A DNA stretch of 64,000 bases. Origin: Erinaceus europaeus (taxonomy: Eukaryota > Chordata > Mammalia > Eulipotyphla > Erinaceidae). Shown here in pieces: positions 1 to 10,198 of the stretch (position 1 is the stretch's first letter; each line of letters starts with the position of its first letter). The DNA lies in assembly GCF_950295315.1 (NCBI RefSeq), contig NC_080172.1:110956353-111020352 (forward strand), read 5' to 3'. The notes below the pieces were generated by a model. That model did not search any database. It was not told where the DNA came from and saw only the letters and a program-made list of their open reading frames with translations. A program made the position numbers and the translations under genes.

Positions 1-2
1 GC

Positions 3-800
3 CCCACGCCAAGAGAGGATCCAAAAGGGACAGAATGTCCAGACGCAGGGACACAGATTGAGCCCCCCTCTAAAACTATTCATGACCTTCCTCGAGCCAC
101 CCCGGGTAGTGCAGGGCTTGATCTCGCAGCACAGAAGGACTATGTGTTGTCACCCCTGGATGGAATAGTGGTAATAGAGACTTGGGTTAAGGGCTCCTTA
201 CCATCAGGGCTGTTTGGGTTGATTTTAGGCAGAAGCTCTGGAAAGGACAAAGGTGTAGAAGTCATACCAAGAGTGATAGACGCAGATACCCGGGATGATA
301 TAAAAATTTTGTGTAGAGCCCTGAGAGAGGCTGTAATCATCAGAAAAGGACAAAGGATTGCACAGATCATATTGCTCCCCTATGTAAATTTGCCCAATCC
401 AATTTTGATGCAGTCCAGAGAGGGGCAGTTTGGCTCCTCTGACGTTGTGGCATGGACTCAGGAAATTACTGCAGCAAGGCCGTTTCTTGAAATACACATT
501 CAGGGAAAACCTATAAAAGGGTTGTTGGATACAGGAGCAGATAAAACCTGTATAGCAGGAAAAGACTGGCCTCAGGCATGGCCAGTCATCAGAACAGATT
601 CAACCTTAATGGGTCTAGGGATGGCAGCTAATGTGGCCAAAAGCTCTGGGATCATTCCCTGGAGACATGGAAAAAAGACAGGGCATATACAGCCCTATGT
701 AATTCCCTCATTGCCTTTTTCTTTGTGGGGGCGAGACATTATGCAGGACTTAAATCTCGCCCTGACCACTGACAATGTAGAGGACCAATATTTTTCATAG
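3..800 (+). CDS. pro: ERV-1 pro: dUTPase-protease, 5' partial
   Basis: The frame is open from the left edge to a TAG at 798-800, so the start lies outside the window or is reached by frameshift from gag. The N-terminal half is a trimeric-type dUTPase (removes dUTP during reverse transcription). Visible dUTPase motifs are [14 protein letters not shown], a VIDAD block and KGQRIAQ. The C-terminal half is a retroviral aspartic protease with active site LLDTGADKT (around 525-551) and a WGRDIM segment near the end. No nonsense codon or frameshift is seen in the visible part. Pol follows in the -1 frame. I could not recognise a canonical slippery heptamer near the pro stop, so the pro-pol shift site is unresolved. 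Confidence 0.92.
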   Translation, partial: PTPREDPKGTECPDAGTQIEPPSKTIHDLPRATPGSAGLDLAAQKDYVLSPLDGIVVIETWVKGSLPSGLFGLILGRSSGKDKGVEVIPRVIDADTRDDIKILCRALREAVIIRKGQRIAQIILLPYVNLPNPILMQSREGQFGSSDVVAWTQEITAARPFLEIHIQGKPIKGLLDTGADKTCIAGKDWPQAWPVIRTDSTLMGLGMAANVAKSSGIIPWRHGKKTGHIQPYVIPSLPFSLWGRDIMQDLNLALTTDNVEDQYFS

Positions 801-880
801 GGGCCATTGATAATTTATATGCAGATAGCATTCCATGGAAGTCATCTGAACCTGTATGGCAAAATCAATGGCCCCTCACC

Positions 881-3466
881 ATGGAAAAAATAGAAGCCAT
901 ACAACAAATTGTGAAAGAACAAGTGGATAAGAGACATTTGAAAGAAAGCAATAGTCCTTGGAATACACCGGTTTTTGTAATTAAAAAGAAATCAGGCAAA
1001 TGGAGATTGCTGCAAGACTTAAGAGCAGTTAATACCACTATGGAAGACATGGGAGCCCTGCAGCCGGGGCTTCCTTCTCCTGTGGCTATTCCTAGAAATT
1101 ATCATATTATAGTTATAGACTTGCAAGATTGTTTCTTTACTATCAAATTAAATCCCATAGATTGTAAAAGGTTTGCATTCTCTGTTCCCTCAGTTAATCA
1201 TAAAGAGCCTTGTAAAAGATATGAATGGCAGGTGTTGCCTCAAGGCATGAAAAACAGTCCTACGTTGTGCCAGAAATTTGTAGATATGGCTGTTTCCCCC
1301 CTTAGGCATGGATATCCAGAGGCATATATCATACATTTTATGGACGATATTTTGATTGGGCATGAAGACATTAATCAGGCTAGACAAATATTAAGAGAAA
1401 TGACTGTGTCTCTAGAAAAGTTTGGGCTAAGTCTAGCCCCAGACAAGATACAAGAAAATAGACCAATTCAGTATTTGGGACACAAGATACATGAAGGATA
1501 TTTAACGTCTCAGCATGCCCACATTCGTAGGGACAAATTAAATACTTTAAATGACTTCCAGAAATTGCTGGGAAACATTAATTGGGTTAGACCATATTTG
1601 AAAATCACAACCGGAGAATTAAGCCCCATATTTGATATATTACATGGGGATTCACATCCTAAGTCAAAAAGACAGCTGACCCCTGAGGCCACAGCTGCAC
1701 TACAATTGGTGGAGGAAAGGCTAGAACAGGCTAGACTACATCAAGTGAATTACGCCATACCTTGGGCATTGCTCATAATGAAAACTGCTTATACACCCAC
1801 AGGATGCCTGTGGCAAGATGCTCTGCTAGAATGGGTCCATCTGCCCCACTCTCCATCAAAAGGTCTCATCTCATATCCGAGCCTGGTAGCCCAATTGATA
1901 GTCAAGGGAAGGACAAGATCAAAAGAAATATTTGGAAGAGATATGCAAGAAATAGTAATTCCTTACTCTAGGTTACAATTTGAACAATTGTTACAAGAAA
2001 GTGATGATTGGGGTTTGGCCTTGATGGGATATACAGGACAGATTAAGTATCATCTGCCCAAGCACCCTATAATAGAATTTGTAAAAGAAACAGCATTGAT
2101 TTTTCCCCAGCAGTGTTCCATAGAACCGCTTACAGAAGCATAAACTATTTTTACTGATGGTTCTAGTAATGGAGTAGCGGTTGTCTGGACTGAAGGGGAA
2201 CCCCCTATAATATCCCACACAGGAAAGACATCTGCTCAGCAGACGGAACTGGCGGCTGTCACGCTAGCCTTTCGACACTTCCCCCAGACATTTAACCTTT
2301 ACACCGATTCTAAATATATAGTGAGCCTCTTTCCCACTATTGAAACTGCCCTCATCACGGGTAAGTCAACTATCAAAGAGCAGTTAAAAGTAATCCAGGA
2401 TTTAATCCTGCAAAGAAAGCATAAGTTTTTTATAGGGCACATTAGAGGGCATACAAATTTGCCAGGGGCCTTGGCTTTTGGCAATGCCATGGCTGACCAC
2501 TTCACAAGGGCCAACCTTTGCCTCACTATACAAGAGGCTGAGGACAGTCATGCTTTACATCATCAAAATGCTAATGCCTTAAGATATCAATTTAAAATTA
2601 CTAGAGAACAAGCCAGGCACATTGTGCGGACCTGTGGGGCTTGTCCGCCCGCTAGGCAAGTACATAAAATGGGAGTAAATCCCAGAGGGCTAAAGCCAAA
2701 TCACTTATGGCAAATGGATGTTACTCATGTCCCAGAATTTGGGAGGCTGTGCTATGTGCACATATGTGTTGATACCTTCTCACATGCTGTGCTAGCCACC
2801 GCTAGGACTGGAGAAGCTGTAAAGGATGTTATTCAACACATGGTTGCGGCCATGGCCGTCCTTGGACAGCCTCTGAGGGTGAAAACAGATAATGGTCCGG
2901 CCTACATTTCCAAACCGTTTGCCAAATTCTGCAATACCTGGAAAATTCGACATGTGACAGGGATACCATATAATCCTCAGGGACAGGCTATAATTGAAAG
3001 AACTCATCAGGATGTGAAAGCACAGATAAAGAAATTACGAGAAGCCAGCCCTTATTTAACCCCCCACCATGTTTTGTCTCATGCCTTGTTTACTCTTAAC
3101 CATTTGAATCTCAATGACACAGGCCAGTCAAGAATGGAGAGACATTGGAATCCTTCCCAGGATAATCCCAAACCCTTGGTAAAATGGAAAGATCAACTTA
3201 CAGGACTGTGGAAAGGGCCAGACCCTCTTATAACTTCAGGGCGAGGGTATGCTTGTGTCTTTCCACAGGATGGAGAATCTCCCATCTGGATCCCAGATCG
3301 ACTCATCAGGCACGTCGCGACGCTCCAACCGAAACCGAAAGAAGATGAAGCAGCTACGGAGGAAACTGCTGAAGTGCACACTGACGCCGCAGCCGATGGC
3401 GGGATCGCTCCCAACCATGAGCCAGATACAGCGGTTGATCCAAGTGGCCACGCAGGCAGTGCATGA
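881..3466 (+). pseudogene. pol: ERV-1 pol: reverse transcriptase-RNase H-integrase with one nonsense codon
   Basis: The frame is open from about 782 and the first ATG is at 881; in the virus it would be reached by a -1 shift from pro. Reverse transcriptase shows LPQGMKNSP and the catalytic box at 1337-1348, which reads FMDD where most relatives have YMDD. A TAA at 2141-2143 interrupts the frame just before the RNase H motif FTDGSSNG; the same frame continues after it to 3466. RNase H retains its acidic residues (FTDG, TELA, YTDSKY, NAMAD). Integrase retains a CGAC zinc-binding pair and its D,D-35-E residues ([19 protein letters not shown]). The 3' end overlaps env by about 220 nt. The single stop makes full-length Pol impossible without readthrough. 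The C-terminal tail is Glu/Ala-rich. Confidence 0.9.
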
Positions 3467-5273
3467 GGAGGGGAAACCCCCTTCTATGGCTAACATTTTC
3501 CTTGCTTGCATGCTTTTACTTTCAGCAGTTCCAACACAAGGTGATTCATATTGGGCATATGTTCCAAAACCTCCATTAATTCATCCCGTTACGTGGCAGG
3601 AAAGAGAGCATATAAAGGTTATGACTAATGTGTCTGATATTCTAGGGGGAACTCCAATATTCTCTGTGGGCCCAATAAAGTCTTCCACATTAACTTACGA
3701 GGGCAGAGCAGACTCCGCCTCTATATGCTTCAGCCTCTTAGGCTTCTCAATCTCTGGTTGCTTACCAGTGGCATATAGGACTTTTGTGACTGACGCCCCG
3801 GAGTCTGTGGAAAAACCAACACCTGAAAAAAGGTTGGTTTGGGAATTACAGATTAAAACTTTGGGATGGTATACAGAAAATGAGACTGCGAGTACCACAG
3901 AGACGTTACCCATCACTGACTGTCTGCATAAATATAAAGATCAAGACTCTCAGTGGATATATGATGATCAGACCCCTAATTGGCTCTCGTGTGGATTCCA
4001 GAAAAGGGGAATCCCCTATGTGGTTACAGGAACTAACACTACAGTATGGGACTTTTCGGTCTCATCTCCTAATTATAATCAAGCTGGTTATTTTAAAAAT
4101 AATAGTGAAAAGTTTAATAATTATAACTCCAAAGACAAAGTTATTCATAGATTTTTTACAGCAGGCTTTGTGGAACCTGTTTGGATAACTAAGAACACCG
4201 ACGGTTCCTCCTTAATGCAAATGGATCTGTTCAGATTGGCTGCTGCAGCAGATATGATTTTATGGACCAAACCAAAAGCTACACACCCTGAGCCAATAGG
4301 AGCTAGGGCATGTGTTGGGTATCCCTTTGGCATTTTGATGGCGAAACGCTCTTTCTTCTCAGTCTGCCCCATTTCAAGCAACTCAAATCATATTAAATGT
4401 CTACAATGTGTTCTAACAAATTGCATGGAAAATGATTTTAAAAAGGAGTTTGATGTTATGCTGTTAGTAAAAAGACCTGCTTATGTTATGATGCCTGTAG
4501 ACCTTGAACAGGAAGCATGGTTTGAGGATACAGGACTCATGGTTGTACAAAGACTAAATGAATTATTGCGGCCAAAAAGATTTGTGGCAGCACTTATCCT
4601 AGGAATTTCAGCCTTAATAGCTATCCTTACCTCTTTCGCCGTTTCGACGACAGCTTTAGTAAAAAACATCCAGACAGCCCATTTTGTGAATGACATGCAT
4701 AGGAACATTTCCTTAATACTTGCTGAACAGCATATTATAGATAAAAAGTTAGAAGCAAAACTCAACGCTCTTGAGGAAGTGGTTATAGCCCTGGGGCAGG
4801 ATGTAGCTAACATAAAAGCTAGAATGGCAACAAAGTGTCACGTCTCCTTTAAGTACATTTGTGTCACCCCAGCTAAATATAATGATACAGAAAATTGGAA
4901 TAAGACAAAAGCACATTTACTAGGAATCTGGAAAGATAATGATTTAACTCATGATTTTCAGGAGGTGCAAGATTATATCACTGCTACCAGCACTGCTCAT
5001 TTAAATAATTTTGGATTCGAATCCCTAGCTCAGCAGCTCTATGAGAATGTCTCTGCTCTCAATCCTTTCACTTGGTGGCATTATGCAATAGTGGCAGCTG
5101 TTGCCCTAATAATAATCATAGTGGTTTTCATGGTGTTTCCTTGTCTTTTCAGAGCTCTCCTATTGGCCATCAAAACCACCCGGAGGGACCTAGAGGAATT
5201 CCGTCTTAAAAACAAAAAACCGGGAACTGCCACACGTGTCTGGCCAGATAGGCAGGCCACGACCGCGGTGTGA
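3249..5273 (+). CDS. env: ERV-1 env: full-length betaretroviral envelope ORF
   Basis: The 674-codon frame has no stop or frameshift. Residues 1-98 form a long basic leader: an arginine/lysine-rich stretch (about 24-39), then a hydrophobic run at about 81-97 with predicted cleavage before DSYWAY. The surface subunit runs to a furin-type site RPKR (441-444, nt 4569-4580). The next residues, from [14 protein letters not shown], look like a fusion peptide. The transmembrane subunit has heptad-rich helix, a C-x7-C pair rather than the CX6CC of gammaretroviruses, and a membrane anchor at about 609-640, followed by a 35-residue tail. Several N-glycosylation sequons are present. The ORF starts inside pol and its last 15 codons lie within the 3' LTR. 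In related viruses it is made from a spliced mRNA. The exact initiator is uncertain; 3249 gives the leader length expected for MMTV-type Env. Confidence 0.88.
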   Translation: MLVSFHRMENLPSGSQIDSSGTSRRSNRNRKKMKQLRRKLLKCTLTPQPMAGSLPTMSQIQRLIQVATQAVHEEGKPPSMANIFLACMLLLSAVPTQGDSYWAYVPKPPLIHPVTWQEREHIKVMTNVSDILGGTPIFSVGPIKSSTLTYEGRADSASICFSLLGFSISGCLPVAYRTFVTDAPESVEKPTPEKRLVWELQIKTLGWYTENETASTTETLPITDCLHKYKDQDSQWIYDDQTPNWLSCGFQKRGIPYVVTGTNTTVWDFSVSSPNYNQAGYFKNNSEKFNNYNSKDKVIHRFFTAGFVEPVWITKNTDGSSLMQMDLFRLAAAADMILWTKPKATHPEPIGARACVGYPFGILMAKRSFFSVCPISSNSNHIKCLQCVLTNCMENDFKKEFDVMLLVKRPAYVMMPVDLEQEAWFEDTGLMVVQRLNELLRPKRFVAALILGISALIAILTSFAVSTTALVKNIQTAHFVNDMHRNISLILAEQHIIDKKLEAKLNALEEVVIALGQDVANIKARMATKCHVSFKYICVTPAKYNDTENWNKTKAHLLGIWKDNDLTHDFQEVQDYITATSTAHLNNFGFESLAQQLYENVSALNPFTWWHYAIVAAVALIIIIVVFMVFPCLFRALLLAIKTTRRDLEEFRLKNKKPGTATRVWPDRQATTAV

Positions 5274-5913
5274 CAAAACAGTGCGGGTGACCTGGTTAGG
5301 GAACCGGACAGGGGCCTTACAAGCTCCTGTACGGAAGACCGTACCCAAGATAGGTGGTGGACAGAAGCCTGGATATTTGTGCGGACGGATCCCTGGGTCT
5401 CCCGGTTGGCGGAAAGGCCTTGGATGGCTAGGTGGACTTGGTCTCGCTTCTGAAAGCTTACTGTTGTTGTTTATCATGCTTTATGCAGGCCACCCAGGGA
5501 ATGTCCAGGAGACTCCGGAGACGCTTATAGTGCAACCCCCCAAGTCTAGTCTGGACATTCCAGATGGGACCCCACTGGATGAAAAGCCCCTTACAACAGT
5601 AAATCCCAGCACTTCAAGCCCCAATGACTTGGCTATCCAGGTTGAGCAAGGACTGAGCACTATTCTCAGAAATATTACATTCAATCATACAGACAATGGT
5701 CCTTTAGCTTTCCCAGGAAACATGTTACATAGCAACCCTGAAATGCACCTGCATATTGTCTTAGGTAGATTACAGGAAAGTGAGCTTGGCATAAGGATCA
5801 GAACAAGGCGCCGTGTTCCCACTAGTGCCCCCCCTATTCTGGGTATTAAGGTCCAGTGCTTGGAAGGAGAAAGAATAGCCTTTTGGATAAATGAGAGCAG
5901 TGAAAGCATTTAG
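5236..5913 (+). CDS. ERV-1 LTR-encoded superantigen-like (Sag-like) ORF, C-terminally short
   Basis: A 225-codon frame lies almost wholly in the 3' LTR. It opens in phase with the LTR edge, where MMTV sag begins. Seen: a basic N-terminal part of about 60 residues, one hydrophobic segment (about 63-83), then an ectodomain with N-glycosylation sequons at 146, 150 and 219 and a basic cluster RIRTRRR (187-193) resembling a proprotein-convertase site. The segment before and after the cluster (LGRLQESELGI, ILGIKV) follows the pattern I remember for the middle of MMTV Sag, a type II membrane protein presented with MHC class II. Odd points: no ATG precedes the membrane segment (the frame has CTG at 5227 and GTG at 5236; first ATG 5476), and the ORF stops about 95 residues short of usual Sag length, so the T-cell-receptor-contacting end is absent. 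Homology is inferred from pattern, not from a search. Confidence 0.68.
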   Translation: MSGQIGRPRPRCDKTVRVTWLGNRTGALQAPVRKTVPKIGGGQKPGYLCGRIPGSPGWRKGLGWLGGLGLASESLLLLFIMLYAGHPGNVQETPETLIVQPPKSSLDIPDGTPLDEKPLTTVNPSTSSPNDLAIQVEQGLSTILRNITFNHTDNGPLAFPGNMLHSNPEMHLHIVLGRLQESELGIRIRTRRRVPTSAPPILGIKVQCLEGERIAFWINESSESI

Positions 5914-6119
5914 TTCTTACTGATAAATTGACTTTTGTCTGAAACCAAAGGGATGTGGTTAATAACCCATGAAAGAACAGTATGGCTGTGCTTTCGTTTT
6001 GATGGTAGTTGTATGCCTTCAGTTCCTCCTGTCTGTGTTACTTATAAAAAATGTACCCTGCGTACTTTGTGGTCAACTGACTTGGCCAGCTTTTGATTTA
6101 TGCTTCTTTGTTATGCTAT

Positions 6120-6146
6120 TATAAAAAGAATCTCTATATCAGTAAA
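6120..6146 (+). promoter_or_regulatory. ERV-1 LTR TATA box and AGTAAA poly(A) signal
   Basis: TATAAAAAG at 6120-6128 is a good TATA box. AGTAAA at 6141-6146 is a variant poly(A) signal, the same variant that I recall in the MMTV LTR. Short spacing between the two implies a very short R region. A second TATA-like run lies near 6043. Steroid-response-type AGAACA half sites occur at about 5799 and at 5974-5979, but no full palindromic response element was recognised. Confidence 0.6.
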
Positions 6147-6271
6147 AGATTGCAGCAGCATTGAAACTCATGTGTCTCAGTGTTGTCTGTCGCGCCGAAT
6201 CCACCTCCCACCTATAAGTCTCATTCTCCCTGGATCGGCCTGCTGAGCCCCCAGTTGGGTGGTCGGCGGCA

Positions 6272-8697
6272 TAAGTACAATAGTTTGTACATGCATAACA
6301 TTCCTCAGTTTCCCATTTAAAAATACAACCCCCACCAGGTCCTCTGTCATCCTTCTTGGACCTGTATTCTCCCCACCCACCCACCACAGAGTCTTTTTCT
6401 TTGGTGCGATATGCCAATTACATTTCAGGTTCTACTTGTGTTTTCTTTTCTGATCCTGTCTTTCGAGTTCTGCCTGAGAGTGAGATCAGCCCATATCCAT
6501 CCTTCTGTTTCTGACTTATTTCTCTTAACATAAGTTTTTCAAGGTCCATCCAAGATCGGCTGAAATCGGTGAAGTCACCACTTTTTACAGCTGAGTAGTA
6601 TTCCATTGTGTATATAGACCACAACTTGCTCAGCCACTCATCTGTTGTTGGACACCTGGGTTGCTTCCAGGTTTTGGCTATTACAAATTGTGCTGCTAAG
6701 AACATATGTGTCCACAGATCTTTTTGGATGGGTGTTTTGGGTTCCTTAGGATATATCCCCAGGAGAGGAATTGCAGGATCCTAGGGTAGGTCCATTTCTA
6801 GCCTTCTGAGAGTTCTCCGGACTGTTCTCCACAGAGGCTGGCCCAATTTCCATTCCCACCAGCAGTGTAGGATGGTTCCTTTGACCCCACACCCTCTCCA
6901 CCTTTTCTGATGTATGACATTCTCACAGGAGTGACTTGGTATCTCATTGTTGTCTTTATTTGCATTTCTCTGACAATCAGAGAAACGGAGCATTTTTTCA
7001 TGTGTTTCTTGGCCTTTTGGATCACTTCTGTGGTGAATATTCTTTCCCTGTTCTCACCCCATTTTTGGATGGAGTTATATGTTGTCTTGTTGAGTTTGGC
7101 AAACTCTTTGTATATATTGGTTATTAGCATCTTGTCTGATGTATGTCATGTAAAGATCTTCTCCCATTCTGTCAGGGGTCTCTTGGTTTGGGTAGTGGTT
7201 TCTTTTTGCTGTGAAGCAGATTTTTAATTTGATGTAGTCGCATAGGTTTATACTTGCCTTAGTCTTCTTTGTAATTGGATTTGTTTCATTGAAGATGTCT
7301 TTAAAATGTATACAGAAAAGAGTTCTGCCAATATTTTCTTCGAAGTATCAGATAGTTTGTGGTCTAACATCCAAGTCCTTGATCCACTTGGAATTTACTT
7401 TTGTATTTGGTGAAATACAGTGGTTCAGTTTCATCCCTTTGCATGTTTCAACCCATTGTTTCCAACACCATTTATTGAAGAGACTCTGCTTTTACCATTT
7501 AATAGTCTGAGCCTCTTTGTCAAAGATTAGATGTCCATAGGTGTGGGGGGCTCACGTCTGGGCTCTCAATTCTATCCCACAGGTCAGTGTGTCTATTCAT
7601 GGTTCAGTACCAAGCAGTTTTGATGACAATGGCCCTATAATACAATTTGACATCTGGGAGTGTGATGCCTCCGGTTCTATTCTTTTTTTCTCAAGACTGT
7701 TTTGGCAATTCTAGGTCTTTTCTGGTTCCAGATAAACATTTGTAGCATTTGTTCTAGTCTCCTAGAAAATGTGCTTGGGATCTTGATGGGGACAGCATTA
7801 AATTTGTAGATGGCTCTGGGTATTATATTCATTTTGATGATGTTAATTCTTCCAACCCATGAACATGGAATATCTTTCCACTTCTTTGTGTTTTTTTCCA
7901 TTTCTTTGAGTAGTGACTCATAATTTTCAGTATACAAGTCTTTCACTTCTTTTGTTAGGTTTACTCCTAGATATTTTATTGTTTTTGTTGCTATAGTAAA
8001 ACTAATTGATTTCTGGATTTCAATTTCTTCTAACTTAGTGTTTGCATAGAGGAATGCCACTGAATTCTGAATGTTAATTTTATAGCCCGACACCTTACTG
8101 TATTGCCTGATGATTTCCAAAAGCTTTTTGCTGGATTCTTTAGGTTTTTCCATGTATACTAGCATGTCATCTGCAAGTAAGGAGAATTTGACTTCTTCTC
8201 TTCCAATGTGTATCCCTTTAATTCCTTGCTCCTGCCTGATTGCTATGGCAAGAACTTCCAACACTATGTTTAATAGTAATGGTGTCAGTGAGCAGCCCTG
8301 TCTAGTACCTGATCTGAGTGGAAATGCTTCCAGTTTTTCATCATTGAGTATGATGTTGGCTGTAGGTTTGCTATATATAGATTCCACTATCTTCATGAAT
8401 TTTCCATCTTTTACCGTTTTTGTAGAGTTTTGAGCATGAATGGGTGTTGGAATCTGTCTAGGACTTTCTCTGCATCTACTGATATAATCATGTGGTTTTT
8501 GGCTTTGCTTTATTGATGTGGTGAATGACATTGATTGACTTACAGATGTTAGACCAGCCTTGCATTCCTGGGATAAATCCCACTTGGTCCTGATGAACAA
8601 TCTTTTTGGTGTGTTGCTGTATCCGGTTGGCCAATATCTTGTTTAATATTTTGGAATCTATGTTCATCATAGATATTGGTCTGTAGTTTTCCTTTAT
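6272..8697 (-). mobile_element. L1-A, 5'-truncated, minus strand
   Basis: This is the 3' part of a LINE-1 read on the minus strand: 3' UTR at left, then ORF2 C-terminal region, then reverse transcriptase (LADDM box, read 8600 to 7677). The ORF2 frame is broken by stops and indels, so it is inactive. Its poly(A) end was separated by ERV-1, which inserted at 6271/6272. The 5' truncation is near 8697, where plus-strand L1-B sequence starts abruptly. The same L1-A sequence recurs at 22099-24695 and inside 33580-48052. Confidence 0.88.
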
Positions 8698-8742
8698 TGC
8701 TCATGGATTGGAAGAATAAATATCATCAAAATGAATATTCTC

Positions 8743-8926
8743 ATCACACCAAAGGAAAAGACTCTAGGGTGGGTGGGTGGGGAGAATACAGGTCCATGAA
8801 GGATGATGGATGACATAATGGGGGTTGTATTGTTAAATGGGAAACTGGGGGATGTTATGCATATACAAACTATTGTATTTACTGTTGAATGTAAAACATC
8901 AATTCCCCAATAAAGAAATAAATTTT
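8743..8926 (+). mobile_element. Nested L1-A 3' fragment with target duplication
   Basis: About 180 bp of L1-A 3' UTR and A-rich tail interrupts L1-B ORF2. The interrupted L1-B sequence is repeated on both sides: AAAATGAATATTCTC (8728-8742) and AAAATGAGTATTCTC (8928-8942), one mismatch. This is a standard short L1 insertion, and shows L1-A was active after this L1-B copy had landed. Confidence 0.85.
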
Positions 8927-9649
8927 AAAAATGAGTATTCTCCCCAGAGCCATATGCACTACAATTATTTATCTGGAACATAGAAACACCTAGAATTTCC
9001 AAAACCATCTTGAGGAAAAGAAACAGAAATGGAGGCATTACATGCCCAGATGTTAAACTATATTATAAAGCCATCATCATCTAAACAGCATGGTACTGGA
9101 AGAAAAATAGGCACACAGACCACTGGAAAAGAATTTAAATCCGGGAAATAAATCCCCACACCTATGGACATCTAATCTTTGATAAGGGGGGTCCAAAGCA
9201 TTAAATGGAAGAAGGAGGCTCTCTTCAATAAATGGTGCTGGAAAAACTGGGTAGCAACATGCAGAAGAATGAAATTGAACCACTTTATCATGCCAGAAAC
9301 AAAAATCAACTACAATGGATCAAAGACCTGGATGTTAGACCAGAAACAATCAAATACTTTGAGGAAAACACTGGTAAAATGTTTTCCCACCTACACATCA
9401 AGGACATCTTTGATGAATCAAACCCAACGCAAGGAAGACTAAAGCAGAAATAAACCAATGGGACTACATCAAATTTCAAAGCTTCTGAACATCCAAAGAA
9501 ACCATTAAACAAACAAAGAGACCTTCACAGAATGGGAGAAGATCATCACATGCCATACATCAGACAAGAAACTATTCATCAAAATATATAGAGCTCAGCA
9601 AACTTAGCACCAAAAAGCAAATGACCCATTCCAAAAATGGGCAGAAGAT

Positions 9650-10198
9650 ATGAACAAAATATTCACCTCAGAAGAGATCCAAAAGGCTAACCAATATATG
9701 AAAAATTGCTCTAGGTCACTGATTGTCAGAGAAATACAAATTAAGACAACATTGAGACACCACATCACTCATGTAAGAATGGCATACATCAAAAAGGACA
9801 GCAACAACAAATGCTGGAGAGGATGTGGGGACAGACGAACACTTTTGCATTGCTGGTGGGAATGTAAATTGGTCCAGTCTCTGTGGAGAGCAGTCTTGAA
9901 AACTCTCAGAAGGCTAGACATGGACCTTCCATATGATCCAGTAATTCCTCTCCTGGGGTTATACCCCAAGGACTCCATAACACCCAACCAAAAAGAGGTG
10001 TGTACTCCTATGTTCATAGCAGCACAATTCATAATAGCTAAAACCTGGAAGCAACCCAGGTGCCCAACAACAGATGAGTGGCTGAGAAAGCTGTGGTATA
10101 TTCACACAATGGAATACTACACAGCTATCAAGAACAATGAACCCACATTCTCTGATCCATCTTGGACAGAGCTAGAAGGAATTATGTTAAGTGAGTAA
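9650..10198 (+). pseudogene. L1-B ORF2 C-terminal fragment
   Basis: This 182-codon piece is the C-terminal end of L1 ORF2p (endonuclease-reverse transcriptase). It retains the cysteine motif C-x3-C-x7-H-x4-C (from CWRGCGDRRTLLHC) thought to help RNA binding. Upstream ORF2 sequence from about 8950 is present but shifted between frames. It belongs to the 5'-truncated L1-B copy, so it is a dead remnant rather than a gene. Confidence 0.85.

Larger units (their letters stand above)
1..6271 (+). mobile_element. ERV-1: betaretrovirus-like (class II, MMTV-like) provirus, 3' part
   Basis: The window opens inside a provirus. In order it shows dUTPase-protease, reverse transcriptase, RNase H, integrase, envelope, a 3' terminal ORF and one LTR. 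The 5' LTR and gag lie beyond the left edge. Pol is in the -1 frame relative to pro, and dUTPase is fused to protease, which is typical of betaretroviruses. The long LTR with an ORF starting at its edge, the roughly 98-residue basic Env signal peptide and the AGTAAA poly(A) signal all point to the MMTV branch. The LTR ends in CA at 6271 and abuts minus-strand L1 sequence, so the provirus inserted into an older L1. Target duplication cannot be tested because the left end is missing. Confidence 0.93.
5228..6271 (+). repeat. ERV-1 3' LTR
   Basis: The LTR begins TGCCAC at 5228 after an A-rich, imperfect polypurine tract (about 5208-5227) and ends GGCGGCA at 6271, giving near-inverted TGCC..GGCA ends. 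Length is 1,044 bp, long for a betaretroviral LTR, because it carries the Sag-like ORF in U3. The right neighbour is minus-strand L1 3' sequence (taagtacaatag), so the boundary is sharp. A 6-bp target duplication would be expected to be TAAGTA (6272-6277), testable only with the left flank. Confidence 0.88.

Noticed and set aside
790..800. Possible pro-pol slippery site 'atttttc' in ERV-1
   Set aside because: The zero-frame codons do not give an X XXY YYZ heptamer, so I do not call it.
5974..5979. Glucocorticoid-response half site AGAACA in the ERV-1 LTR
   Set aside because: A 6-mer occurs by chance at this rate and no partner half site at 3-bp spacing was found.
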